Under the pieces are notes generated by a model, which worked only from the letters and a program-made list of their open reading frames with translations, did no database searches and was not told where the DNA came from. The position numbers and the translations under genes are program-made. 64,000 bases of DNA from Dulcicalothrix desertica PCC 7102 (GTDB lineage: Bacteria > Cyanobacteriota > Cyanobacteriia > Cyanobacteriales > Nostocaceae), in the NCBI RefSeq assembly GCF_003991905.1, contig NZ_RSCL01000031.1, forward strand, positions 43,486-107,485, read 5' to 3'. Below, piece by piece: positions 1 to 8,064 of the stretch (position 1 is the stretch's first letter; each line of letters opens with the position of its first letter).

Positions 1-611
1 TGGAATATGCTGATATTCAGGTTTTGAAAGTAAAGCTTGGCAGCAAAGAAGGCATAGAAGCTGACAAACAAATGTTACTTGCTGTACGTGATGAGGTGCC
101 AAATCTTGAGATATTTGCCGATGCCAACGGTGGTTGGAGTTTGGAGAATGCCATTATAATGGGTAAATGGTTAGCAGATTTAAATATTAAGTATATTGAA
201 CAACCACTAGCAAAAGGAAAAGAGGCAGAATTACCGGAATTGAAAGCTAAACAGCCATTACCGATATTTTTAGACGAAAGTTGTTTTAATAGTCTTGATG
301 TTCCTGACTTGGCAAATAGCATCGATGGTATTAATATCAAGCTGATGAAGTCGGGTGGCTTAACCGAGGCAATACGGATGATACATGTAGCGCGCGCCTA
401 TGAATTACAAGTTATGTTTGGTTGTTATTCAGATAGCGCATTAACTAATACCGCTGCTGCACAAATTTCTCCGTTAGCAGACTATCTAGATTTAGACAGT
501 CATCTTAATCTTATAGATGACCCTTTTTGTGGTGCGGTTCTGCAATCTGGGCGCCTGTTTCCTAATGATTTACCAGGTTTAGGAGTAGAATATCGTGCGG
601 TTAGCGCTTAA
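1..611 (+). CDS. Dipeptide epimerase / N-acetyl-D-Glu racemase-like enolase-superfamily enzyme (5' end cut by window)
   Basis: C-terminal about 200 residues of an enolase-superfamily racemase/epimerase; the reading frame is open from the first bases, so the real start lies upstream of the window. Visible catalytic features in order: the K-x-K base pair (KVK, nt 27-35), the metal ligands Asp in DANGGW, Glu in IEQPL and Asp in DES, and the second catalytic Lys in the NIKLMKSGG strand, then CYSDS near the end. Family members interconvert L-Ala-D/L-Glu-type dipeptides or N-acyl-glutamate. The 17-nt overlap with the following DUF1611 gene matches the known dgcA-dgcN pairing, in which the racemase acts on N-acetyl-D-Glu; substrate is therefore inferred, not shown. 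Confidence 0.85.
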   Translation, partial: EYADIQVLKVKLGSKEGIEADKQMLLAVRDEVPNLEIFADANGGWSLENAIIMGKWLADLNIKYIEQPLAKGKEAELPELKAKQPLPIFLDESCFNSLDVPDLANSIDGINIKLMKSGGLTEAIRMIHVARAYELQVMFGCYSDSALTNTAAAQISPLADYLDLDSHLNLIDDPFCGAVLQSGRLFPNDLPGLGVEYRAVSA

Positions 612-1635
612 TCAAAGGGTTGCAATTCTTTTACACGGTGGAATTACTGGAACGATTGGAAAAACTGGGCTGTCGCTTTTGCGATATAGCGAAGCTCCGA
701 TAGTTGCCGCAATTGATAAAGAATGTGTTGGTAAATCAGTAGTTGAGTTAACGGGTATCAAACGCGATGTACCAATAGTCGCTTCGGTTGCAGAGTCTTT
801 GAAATATCAACCCGAAGTTTTAGTCATTGCTATTGCTCCTAAAGGTGGCGCCTTACCAGATGATTATTGGCACGAATTAAAAGATGCTATTAAAGCAGGA
901 ATGTCTATAGTTAATGGGTTACATACTCCTTTAGAAAATATCCCTGAACTCAAAGCACTCCTCAAACCTGGTCAGCTAATTTGGGATGTGCGAAAGGAAC
1001 CATCTAATTTAGGTATAGGAACAGCACAAGCACGCAATTTACCTTGTCGTCGTGTATTAACGATTGGCACTGACATGGCTGTAGGCAAAATGTCTACTAG
1101 TATCGAATTACACCATGCATCTCGATTAAGAGGTTGGCGTTCTAAGTTTTTAGCAACCGGGCAAACTGGGTTAATGCTCGAAGGTGACGGAGTTCCTTTA
1201 GACGCTATACGGGTAGATTATGCAGCCGGCGCCGTTGAACAAATGGTAATGCGATATGGAAAAAATTATGATATTTTGCACATCGAAGGACAAGGTTCGC
1301 TATTACATCCAGCATCAACGGCAACATTACCTTTAATACGAGGCTCACAACCAACGCAAATGATTCTCGTACATCGGGCAGGGCAAACCGAAGTAATGGA
1401 AGGTATACCGATTCCTCCGTTGAACGAAGTTATCAAGCTGTACGAAATAGTCGCAAAAGGTGCAGGAGCATTTACAGGCGCCTCTGTTGTAGGTATTGCT
1501 TTGAATACAGCACATCTAGATGAAGCCACAGCTAAACAAGAAATAGCTAAAGTACAAACAGAAACTGGTTTACCTTGTACTGATGTAATTAGATATGGTG
1601 GTGCTAAGTTATTAGATGCCGTAATGCGAAGTTAG
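595..1635 (+). CDS. DUF1611 family protein (DgcN-like, possible D-glutamate N-acetyltransferase)
   Basis: 346 residues, full family length, from a GTG start that overlaps the upstream epimerase gene, so translation is probably coupled. It has an N-terminal Rossmann-like half and a C-terminal P-loop-like half with GTDMAVGKMS at residues 158-167. DUF1611 proteins were long uncharacterised; members paired with an epimerase homologue have been described as DgcN, acetylating D-glutamate for D-amino-acid catabolism or peptidoglycan recycling. That role here is inference from gene order. A palindromic repeat starts within its TAG stop codon. Confidence 0.8.
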   Translation: MRLALNQRVAILLHGGITGTIGKTGLSLLRYSEAPIVAAIDKECVGKSVVELTGIKRDVPIVASVAESLKYQPEVLVIAIAPKGGALPDDYWHELKDAIKAGMSIVNGLHTPLENIPELKALLKPGQLIWDVRKEPSNLGIGTAQARNLPCRRVLTIGTDMAVGKMSTSIELHHASRLRGWRSKFLATGQTGLMLEGDGVPLDAIRVDYAAGAVEQMVMRYGKNYDILHIEGQGSLLHPASTATLPLIRGSQPTQMILVHRAGQTEVMEGIPIPPLNEVIKLYEIVAKGAGAFTGASVVGIALNTAHLDEATAKQEIAKVQTETGLPCTDVIRYGGAKLLDAVMRS

Positions 1636-1700
1636 AAACCCGGTTTCTACGCTAAATCCTTATTTGTATTACAAGATATCGACCAAGAAACCGGGTTTCT
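1634..1700. repeat. Paired AGAAACC palindrome element, copy 1
   Basis: Two 15-nt palindromes, AGAAACCCGGTTTCT at 1634-1648 and its reverse complement at 1686-1700, separated by an AT-rich loop. They can fold singly or together as one long stem directly after the DUF1611 stop codon, so the element may also end that transcript. Further copies lie at 6222-6288 and 52862-52930. Confidence 0.85.
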
Positions 1701-1785
1701 TATGTGTGTCGTAAGTTAGAGATAGTGAACCTACTGAGTTTCTATAATAGAATTTATGTTCTTAGAATATAACAGTTGGTTAAGA

Positions 1786-2337
1786 ATGCAGATTTTTAAA
1801 TTTTTTAAGCATATCAAGCAACGGCACTTAAATTTTGTAGTTAACCCATTGGTAATTTTAGGAGCCAGTGCTGGTGTTCTACTTTTTAGCACCAATGCGA
1901 ATGCTGCCGAACAAGTGATTTTAAAATACGGCTCCTTCCAAGGAAAAGTCTCTACCAACGAATTGAATCAGTTTGTACAAACTGGTCAGACTACACCTGT
2001 ACTAAAAGCTTATTTACAAGCATCTCAACAAACTCCTGCGGTTGCTCGTAAAGCACTAACAGCAGGTATAAAAGCCGACCCAGCGTTTTTAGATAGCTTA
2101 TTATCAAGCTGGGCAGGGCCAGTTTTGGTAGACCAAATTGGCTCAGTAGTTAGTCCTCCTGGAAAAGAATTAGACCAACGCACACTGCGAACAGCTTTGA
2201 GTGAGTCTATAAAGCAAAATGGTGAAGTAACTTTGCTAGGAGCTATTCGGAACTATCCCACTGCTGCTGTTGAACTTCGTGGAGATAGACTCGTCTCTGT
2301 TTATGAACGTTTAAGCACGTTTGCGAAATTGTTCTAA
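1786..2337 (+). CDS. Exported DUF1400 domain protein
   Basis: About 183 residues: a basic N-terminus, a hydrophobic segment (NPLVILGASAGVLLF) and an ANA-AE signal-peptidase-like site, followed by a DUF1400-type domain starting AEQVILKYGSFQGKVS. DUF1400 usually forms the N-terminal part of cyanobacterial alpha/beta hydrolases; here it stands alone with no hydrolase domain, as is seen in other cyanobacteria. I chose the ATG giving MQIFKFF because it makes a normal signal peptide; an in-frame ATG at 1756 would add ten residues. Function unknown; the protein is predicted periplasmic or lipid-facing. Confidence 0.75.
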   Translation: MQIFKFFKHIKQRHLNFVVNPLVILGASAGVLLFSTNANAAEQVILKYGSFQGKVSTNELNQFVQTGQTTPVLKAYLQASQQTPAVARKALTAGIKADPAFLDSLLSSWAGPVLVDQIGSVVSPPGKELDQRTLRTALSESIKQNGEVTLLGAIRNYPTAAVELRGDRLVSVYERLSTFAKLF

Positions 2338-2353
2338 TCTATAGTAACTGTAA

Positions 2354-2370
2354 GGTGGGCAGTGCCCACC
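2354..2370. repeat. GGTGGGCA palindrome (terminator-like, dispersed repeat type)
   Basis: GGTGGGCAGTGCCCACC is a perfect palindrome just after the DUF1400 gene, followed by a T-rich stretch. It could end that transcript and resembles short palindromes common between cyanobacterial genes. Confidence 0.5.
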
Positions 2371-2395
2371 CTACGTACTATTTTTATTTATATTA

Positions 2396-2424
2396 TCCGT
2401 TTCATCCGTTCTATCCGTTGCCAA
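2396..2424. repeat. Short tandem repeat, ATCCGTT units
   Basis: Three ATCCGTT units separated by 2-3 nt (ATCCGTTTC, ATCCGTTCT, ATCCGTTGC). The same array occurs inverted at 48861-48890 upstream of the Uma2 gene, so it is a dispersed short tandem repeat of the cyanobacterial STRR kind. Confidence 0.7.
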
Positions 2425-2595
2425 TTTTCACAATCTACAGCCAATTGTAAAAACTATCACGCTTCAAACCCAGAGGTAATTGCAAACTACGTAATTAATA
2501 ATGTAACTCCAGGCGCCATAAATTCCAAACAGTGTCACAAATGCTCAAATAATCTACACTCGAAAGGTAAGACCCGATTATTTGATGCCGTTGCT

Positions 2596-3030
2596 ATGTC
2601 GTTTTCGATAGAATCATTGCCACCGTCCTTGGCGAAAATCGTCCAACGTTTCCAACGCGCGACAGACCAAAAGCGACGGTACGAACAGTTAATTTGGTAC
2701 GGAACCAAGCTCAACCCACTTTCTGAAGAAGATAAAGTACCAGAAAATAAAGTCCCAGGTTGTGTCTCGCAAGTTTTTATTACTGCTGCACTCGATGATG
2801 GGAAGGTTACATATAGTGGTGACTCTGACTCACAACTCACCAAGGGTTTAGTTGGTTTATTGGTTGAAGGACTCAACGGACTGACCCCAGCAGAAATTAT
2901 TCAACTGACTCCCGACTTTATTCAAGAAACTGGTTTAAACGTTAGTCTTACCCCATCGCGCGCTAATGGTTTTTACAATATTTTTAAAACCATGCAAAAA
3001 AAAGCTTTGGAAACAGGGAGCAATAACTGA
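2596..3030 (+). CDS. sufE: SufE family sulfur acceptor protein
   Basis: 144 residues. SufE accepts persulfide sulfur from the cysteine desulfurase SufS and passes it to the SufB scaffold in Fe-S cluster assembly. The acceptor Cys is residue 56 in VPGCVSQVF, the hallmark of the family; the flanking W-Y-G-T-K and L-T-P-S-R-A-N-G-F motifs also fit. A longer reading from 2362 would translate the repeat arrays at 2354-2424 and adds about 78 non-conserved residues, so I use the ATG at 2596. Its TGA overlaps the ATG of the next gene (TGATG), indicating coupled translation. Confidence 0.9.
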   Translation: MSFSIESLPPSLAKIVQRFQRATDQKRRYEQLIWYGTKLNPLSEEDKVPENKVPGCVSQVFITAALDDGKVTYSGDSDSQLTKGLVGLLVEGLNGLTPAEIIQLTPDFIQETGLNVSLTPSRANGFYNIFKTMQKKALETGSNN

Positions 3031-3932
3031 TGACAAATTTATTATCTCAAGACACCGCAGTTAAATTTAATATTGGTGGCGCCGTTCACGAATACACGTG
3101 GAACTACCAAAACCAAAGCGTTCGCGTAGTTTACGAAATTCTCGGCAACGGGACTCCAGTACTGCTATTACCAGCATTTAGCACCGTCTCAATGCGTTCA
3201 GAAATGAGTGGTATAGCCAAGCAGCTATCACCCCACTTCCAAACTATCGCAGTTGATTTTCCTGGTTTCGGTGATTCATCGCGACCTGCTTTTGACTATC
3301 AACCAGCAATTTATCATCAATTTCTTCGAGACTTCATTATAAATTGCCTACAAACTCCTATTGCCGTTGTTGCTGCGGGACATAGTAGTGCTTATGTTTT
3401 AGAACTTGCCAATAAACAGCCAAGTTTATTTTCGCGGATTGTATTAGTGGCGCCAACTTGGCGTGGACCTCTACCCACAATGGGGTTAAGTCGCGACCAA
3501 GCTGATATTGGTAAAAATTTAGTGCGTTCTCCAATTGTTGGACAACTATTATATAAACTCAACACCGCACCATCTTTTTTAAGCTGGATGTATCGGCGCC
3601 ATGTATACGTTGATGCAAATAAGCTTACACCCGAATTTGTAGAACACAAGTGGCGTAACACTCAGAAATCAGGAGCGAGGTTTGCACCAGCAGCATTTGT
3701 TACAGGTAATCTAGATGCAGTTCATAGTCGAACAGAATATTTAGAATTAGCAAGTCGTTTAAATATACCTTTAATGGTAATAATTGGAGAATCGTCTCCA
3801 CCAAAATCGCGTGCTGATATGGATGCACTAGCAGCATTGCCCAATGTTATTAGCGTCACCCTTCCGGGTACACTAGGAATGCACGAAGAATATTCCCAAG
3901 AAGTTGTTGAAGCAATAACTCCATTCTTGTAG
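3030..3932 (+). CDS. Alpha/beta hydrolase
   Basis: 300 residues of the alpha/beta-hydrolase fold: oxyanion region LLLPAFST, the DFPGFGDSSRP strand, the nucleophile elbow GHSSA with Ser119, and a late His in GMHEEYS that fits the catalytic His position. The elbow is G-H-S-S-A instead of G-x-S-x-G. Substrate unknown. It overlaps the sufE stop codon, so the two are one operon; a functional link to Fe-S assembly is not evident from sequence. Confidence 0.85.
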   Translation: MTNLLSQDTAVKFNIGGAVHEYTWNYQNQSVRVVYEILGNGTPVLLLPAFSTVSMRSEMSGIAKQLSPHFQTIAVDFPGFGDSSRPAFDYQPAIYHQFLRDFIINCLQTPIAVVAAGHSSAYVLELANKQPSLFSRIVLVAPTWRGPLPTMGLSRDQADIGKNLVRSPIVGQLLYKLNTAPSFLSWMYRRHVYVDANKLTPEFVEHKWRNTQKSGARFAPAAFVTGNLDAVHSRTEYLELASRLNIPLMVIIGESSPPKSRADMDALAALPNVISVTLPGTLGMHEEYSQEVVEAITPFL

Positions 3933-3957
3933 GTTGGGTGGAGGAACGGAACCCAAC
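3933..3957. repeat. GTTGGGT/ACCCAAC hairpin
   Basis: GTTGGGT at 3933-3939 pairs with ACCCAAC at 3951-3957 just after the hydrolase stop. It is a short hairpin of a kind often repeated between cyanobacterial genes and is a possible transcript end. Confidence 0.5.
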
Positions 3958-4048
3958 AAAATCTTAAATTATCCAGAAAAAATGCCCATCGACTTGAAAA
4001 TTGTATTTGACTAACAGGTAAACTTCTCACTCCCCACTCTGCAATATT

Positions 4049-5029
4049 ATGACAACAACTGATATTACTCCCTCAGTCCCTGTAACAGTTTTAACTGGCT
4101 ACCTAGGCGCCGGCAAAACAACACTCTTAAACCGAATACTCACGCACGAACACGGTAAAAAAGTTGCCGTTATTGTGAACGAGTTTGGAGAAGTAGGTAT
4201 TGACAACCAATTAGTTATCGATGCTGATGAAGAAATCTTTGAAATGAACAACGGTTGTATTTGTTGTACAGTGCGTGGTGACTTGATACGCATTATCGGC
4301 AACTTGATGAAGCGTCGTAACAAATTTGACCACCTCGTCATTGAAACTACTGGATTAGCAGACCCGGCGCCTGTAATTCAAACTTTCTTTGTCGATGAAG
4401 ACATGAAAGAAAAATTAGAACTAGATGCAGTCGTTACAGTAGTAGATGCGAAGCATATTTGGCAACATTGGGATGCAGATGAAGCGCAAGAGCAAATAGC
4501 ATTTGCCGATGTTATATTATTAAATAAAACCGATTTAGTCGAACTCGAAGAACTCGAAGAACTCGAAAAACGAATTCGGTCGATGAACATCATGGCTAAA
4601 ATTTACCGCACCCGCAACTCCGAGTTAGAAATGGATGCACTGTTAGGTGTAAAAGCGTTTGATTTAGAACGTGCGTTAGAAATAGAGCCAGAGTTTTTAA
4701 CCGAAGAACACGACCATGAACACGATGAAACAGTAACATCAGTCGCACTCGTCGAAAAAGGCGCCTTAGATGGAGAAAAACTCAACGCTTGGTTAAGCGA
4801 ATTGTTACAAACTCAAGGAACTGATATCTTTCGGATGAAGGGGATATTGAATATTGAGGGTGAAGATGAGCGCTTTGTTTTTCAAGGAGTACATATGTTG
4901 TTTGAAGGCAAACCAGACCGTGCTTGGAAAGAAAGCGAAACTCGCAAAAATGAATTAGTTTTTATTGGACGTAACCTAGACGAAGCCAAATTAAAACAAG
5001 ACTTCTTAAGCTGCCTCACCTCTAACTAA
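4049..5029 (+). CDS. CobW/COG0523 family GTPase, putative metal chaperone
   Basis: 326 residues. Walker A GYLGAGKTT at residues 17-25; the metal-binding C-x-C-C motif at C70, C72 and C73; the ETTGLADPAPV loop; NKTD guanine-specificity motif; and a C-terminal CobW_C domain ending in the VFIGRNLD strand. The linker has a short acidic His-rich patch (EEHDHEHDE) typical of zinc-handling members. COG0523 proteins deliver Zn or other metals to client enzymes using GTP. I saw no clear Zur box directly upstream, so zinc regulation is not supported here. Confidence 0.9.
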   Translation: MTTTDITPSVPVTVLTGYLGAGKTTLLNRILTHEHGKKVAVIVNEFGEVGIDNQLVIDADEEIFEMNNGCICCTVRGDLIRIIGNLMKRRNKFDHLVIETTGLADPAPVIQTFFVDEDMKEKLELDAVVTVVDAKHIWQHWDADEAQEQIAFADVILLNKTDLVELEELEELEKRIRSMNIMAKIYRTRNSELEMDALLGVKAFDLERALEIEPEFLTEEHDHEHDETVTSVALVEKGALDGEKLNAWLSELLQTQGTDIFRMKGILNIEGEDERFVFQGVHMLFEGKPDRAWKESETRKNELVFIGRNLDEAKLKQDFLSCLTSN

Positions 5030-5043
5030 AATATTACCCTTCT

Positions 5044-5072
5044 CTTGTGGAGCGGGCATCCCTGCCCGCCCT
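5044..5072. repeat. TTGTGGA-CGGGCATCC hairpin element, copy 1
   Basis: GCGGGCA (5052-5058), loop TCCC, TGCCCGC (5063-5069), preceded by CTTGTGGA. Related copies lie at 46034-46062 (inverted) and 63012-63040. It sits between two convergent genes and may terminate both. Confidence 0.7.
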
Positions 5073-5144
5073 TGTAGATTTTATTTACAATTTGATGTTA
5101 AACGGGCGGGTTTAGATGATTGTAATTTAGTTTTAGGTTACGGG

Positions 5145-6116
5145 TTAACCCGCCCCTACGGTATCACGATTGTGCGGCGCCTCGAAATCTATGTTTGGTC
5201 CTTTGGGTACGATGCGGGTGGGGTTGACTTTGGGATGGCTTTTGTAATAATGGCGTTTGATGTGGTCGAGGTTACAGGTTACTTTGACTCCTGGATATTG
5301 ATATAAATCTTTAAGATAGTTCCATAGATTTGGGTAGTCGATAATGCGGTTGATATTACATTTGAAGTGGACGTAATATACTGCATCAAATCTAAATAGC
5401 GTTGTGAACATGCACCAGTCTGCTTCGGTAATTTGGGCGCCACATAAATAACGCTGTGTTTTTAGTAATTTTTCCCAATGTTCTAATGCTGTAAATAATT
5501 CATTTACGGCTTCGTCGTATGCTGTTTGAGATGTAGCAAAACCCGCGCGGTATACACCATTATTTATCGGTTGATATATTTTATCGATGGTTTCGTCTAT
5601 TTTGTCTTGTAAATGCTTCGGGTAAAAATCAACGTCTTGGTGCGCGAACTCGTTAAATTCGGTGTCTAACATTTTGATGATTTCGCGTGATTCGTTATTT
5701 ACTATTGTCGAAGTTTGTTTATCCCATAAAACGGGTACTGTAACACGACCGCTGTAATTAGGGTCAGCTTTAAGATAAATTTGCCATAGATACTGGGCAT
5801 TGTTTACAGTATCGGGAATGCTACCTGGTTCGTCTGTAAATTCCCAACTGTTATCTTTTATTTCTGCTCCTACTACTGACATACTAACAACGTCTTGCAG
5901 TCCCTTGAGTTCTCGTAAAATAGCTGTGCGACAAGCCCACGGACATGCCCAAGATATATATAAGTGATATCTTCCTGGTTCTGCTTTAAATTTACTTGAA
6001 CCATCTGCGGTGATTTTGTCGCGGAATGTGGTAGATGGACGGATAAATTTACCTTCTGTGTCTTCTTGCTCCCGCTCTGGTATCCATTTACCGTCTTTGA
6101 GAATTCCTAAACCCAT
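5145..6116 (-). CDS. Glutathionyl-hydroquinone reductase (omega-class GST-like)
   Basis: 323 residues, the usual length for the YqjG/PcpF/ECM4 family. The N-terminal thioredoxin-like domain has the S-W-A-C-P-W motif with the catalytic Cys at residue 58; the C-terminal helical domain carries the HYVHFKCN and YPNLWNYLKDLYQ motifs of the family. These enzymes remove glutathione from glutathionyl-hydroquinones, producing the reduced quinol and glutathione disulfide in the cytoplasm. Monocistronic; a paired AGAAACC palindrome follows upstream of the start at 6222-6288. Confidence 0.92.
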   Translation of the reverse strand: MGLGILKDGKWIPEREQEDTEGKFIRPSTTFRDKITADGSSKFKAEPGRYHLYISWACPWACRTAILRELKGLQDVVSMSVVGAEIKDNSWEFTDEPGSIPDTVNNAQYLWQIYLKADPNYSGRVTVPVLWDKQTSTIVNNESREIIKMLDTEFNEFAHQDVDFYPKHLQDKIDETIDKIYQPINNGVYRAGFATSQTAYDEAVNELFTALEHWEKLLKTQRYLCGAQITEADWCMFTTLFRFDAVYYVHFKCNINRIIDYPNLWNYLKDLYQYPGVKVTCNLDHIKRHYYKSHPKVNPTRIVPKGPNIDFEAPHNRDTVGAG

Positions 6117-6221
6117 GATTTTTAACCTACATGCAAATATATTAGTCTGTTATTCATTGATGCAGGTTGTAGTATTTAATTCATCTTTCTGTGGGTTAGT
6201 TATGAAACAGTTCGTGATGCC

Positions 6222-6288
6222 AGAAACCGGGTTTCTGTTGCTTGATGTTGATGATTGTGATGTTTAGTGACAAAGAAACCCGGTTTCT
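6222..6288. repeat. Paired AGAAACC palindrome element, copy 2
   Basis: AGAAACCGGGTTTCT at 6222-6236 and its reverse complement at 6274-6288 with a 37-nt loop, the same architecture as 1634-1700 but with the two halves in the opposite order. Confidence 0.85.
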
Positions 6289-6386
6289 AAGATGAATATT
6301 TTTTAATATTTCTTTCATGAATGGTTTATTAATTTTGCAGAGTATGAATAAGAGCGCGTTCATACGGTAGGTTTACGGGAAGAACG

Positions 6387-7796
6387 ATGTGGTATCAACA
6401 ACGGGTAGGTTTACAAGTTCTAAAACTTAAAGTTTTTATTATTACTGTATTAGTAAGTGTTTTTACTTTATTACAGTCGGCGCCAGCTTGGGCAAACCCA
6501 GCTAAAACAGCGAATGTACAAATACAATTAATAAGTGAGATTAGTAATATTCAACCTCAAACGCCGTTTTGGGTGGGGTTTAATTTTAAAATTCGCCCTG
6601 GTTGGCATACTTATTGACGTAACCCTGGTGATTCTGGCGCCGCTTTCAAGGTAAATTGGAAGTTGCCAAATGGGTTTACGGCTAGTGATATTATTTATCC
6701 GTATCCTGAAAAGTTTGCTGTTGGCCCATTGATGAATTATGGGTATAAAAATGAAGTTACTTTACTTAGCCAAATTACTCCTGGGAAGATAGCTGCTGGT
6801 AGTCCAGTTGAAATACAAGCGTCGGCTGAGTGGTTGGTATGTGAAAAAGAGTGCATTCCAGAGGAAGCAAGTCTAAGTCTAAAATTACCTATCGGCGCCA
6901 CAAGCAATACTAATACAACTTGGACAAAAGTTTTTGAACAAACTCGACGAAATATACCAAAATCTTCTCCGTGGCAAGCGCAGGCTAATATTAATGGTGA
7001 AACGCTAAGTTTGCAACTTCAGGCGCCACAGTTAAAAGGTACAAATAATCAAATCGAAGAAATATCTTTTTTTCCCGATGAAGATGGTTGGATAAATAAT
7101 GCTGCCCCTCAAAAAGTATCTTTTAATAATGAAGGATTAATTTTACAATTACAGCGCGGGAATCGTAGTGATATTAATAAACTTAGTGGTGTGCTGGTTG
7201 TTCGCGAAAAACTAGATACTTTGGTAAACCAAGCTTTTAATATAGAGGCGCCTGTTAGTAGTCAACCTATACAAACGACTCAAGCTTCTACACCACTTGC
7301 TCAAGTACTGCTACTAGCGTTTATAGGAGGAGTAGTTTTAAATTTAATGCCTTGCGTTTTTCCTGTTTTATCTATTAAAGCTTTGGGTATCGCGCGAAAA
7401 TCTCAGGCAAGTACCCAGGAAGTACGCTTACAAGCATTGGCATTTATGGCAGGAGTGTTAGTAAGTTTTGGTGTTGTTGCCGGAACTTTATTAATATTAC
7501 GTAGTTTGGGTGAGCAAATTGGGTGGGGTTTTCAGTTACAGTCCCCTGTATTTGTAACTTTAATGGCTTACTTAATGTTTGCCGTCGGACTAAGTTTATC
7601 TGGAGTTTTTATATTTGGCGCCGCATTAATGGGTGTCGGGCAATCTTTAGTATCGCGTTCAGGTTATTTAGGAGAATTCTTTACAGGAATTTTTGCAACA
7701 TTAATTGCCACACCATGCACTGCTCCATTTATGGCAACAGACATATTGCTGCACAAGCTTACCAAGTTACTTTTTAGCAATTTGCAATACATTTAA
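6387..7796 (+). pseudogene. DsbD-like thiol:disulfide interchange protein, nonsense-mutated and 3'-truncated
   Basis: One frame runs through the region, broken by a TGA at 6615-6617 where the family has Trp (RPGWHTY-stop-RNPGDSG). Before it lies a signal peptide; after it the DsbD alpha domain with the CEKEC pair, then the membrane domain with LMPCVFPVLS and TPCTAPFM, whose cysteines normally carry electrons across the membrane. The sequence leaves the family right after APFMAT and ends in about 18 unrelated residues, so the last membrane helices and the thioredoxin domain are missing. A TGG-to-TGA change plus truncation makes it a pseudogene; a stand-alone reading from 6663 has no signal peptide. 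Confidence 0.85.
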
Positions 7797-7884
7797 ATAC
7801 GCTATATAAATTTTGTCACATTTTGTAGCATTGTAGTTATATTACAATCGGATATGGCTTCAACCTTCCGATAGCGAAAATCAA

Positions 7885-8064
7885 ATGAAAGATAGTCTTA
7901 TTTTATACTCAGGGGGCATGGATTCTACTGTACTTCTCTATGATAAAAGAGAGGAGATAGCTCTTGCCGTGAGTTTTAATTATGGAAGTAAGCATAATGA
8001 ACGTGAATTATATTTTGCTTCGTTAAATACACAAAAATTAGGTATTGAACAATTCAACGCATGA
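7885..8064 (+). pseudogene. queC: 5' fragment of queC (7-cyano-7-deazaguanine synthase)
   Basis: 59 residues that match the N-terminus of QueC: the PP-loop SGGMDST at residues 9-15, then LAVSFNYGSKHNERE. QueC makes preQ0 for queuosine and needs about 220 residues, so this is a remnant. The NYGSKHN version is, as far as I know, the Bacteroidetes-type sequence, whereas cyanobacterial QueC usually reads SGGLDSS and FDYQQRH, which suggests a foreign origin. Homology ends near LGIEQ, exactly where the antisense hydrolase pseudogene begins. Confidence 0.8.

Noticed and set aside
2362..2595. N-terminal extension of SufE from 2362
   Set aside because: It would translate the GGTGGGCA palindrome and ATCCGTT repeats and shows no conservation; the ATG at 2596 fits family length.
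6615..6617. TGA as recoded Trp in the dsbD-like gene
   Set aside because: Many genes in the window end in TGA and use TGG for Trp, so a general recoding is excluded; the downstream truncation supports a pseudogene.
7797..7884. preQ1 riboswitch upstream of the queC fragment
   Set aside because: A weak hairpin (ATCGGA/TCCGAT) exists, but the sequence does not fit the preQ1-I or preQ1-II patterns.
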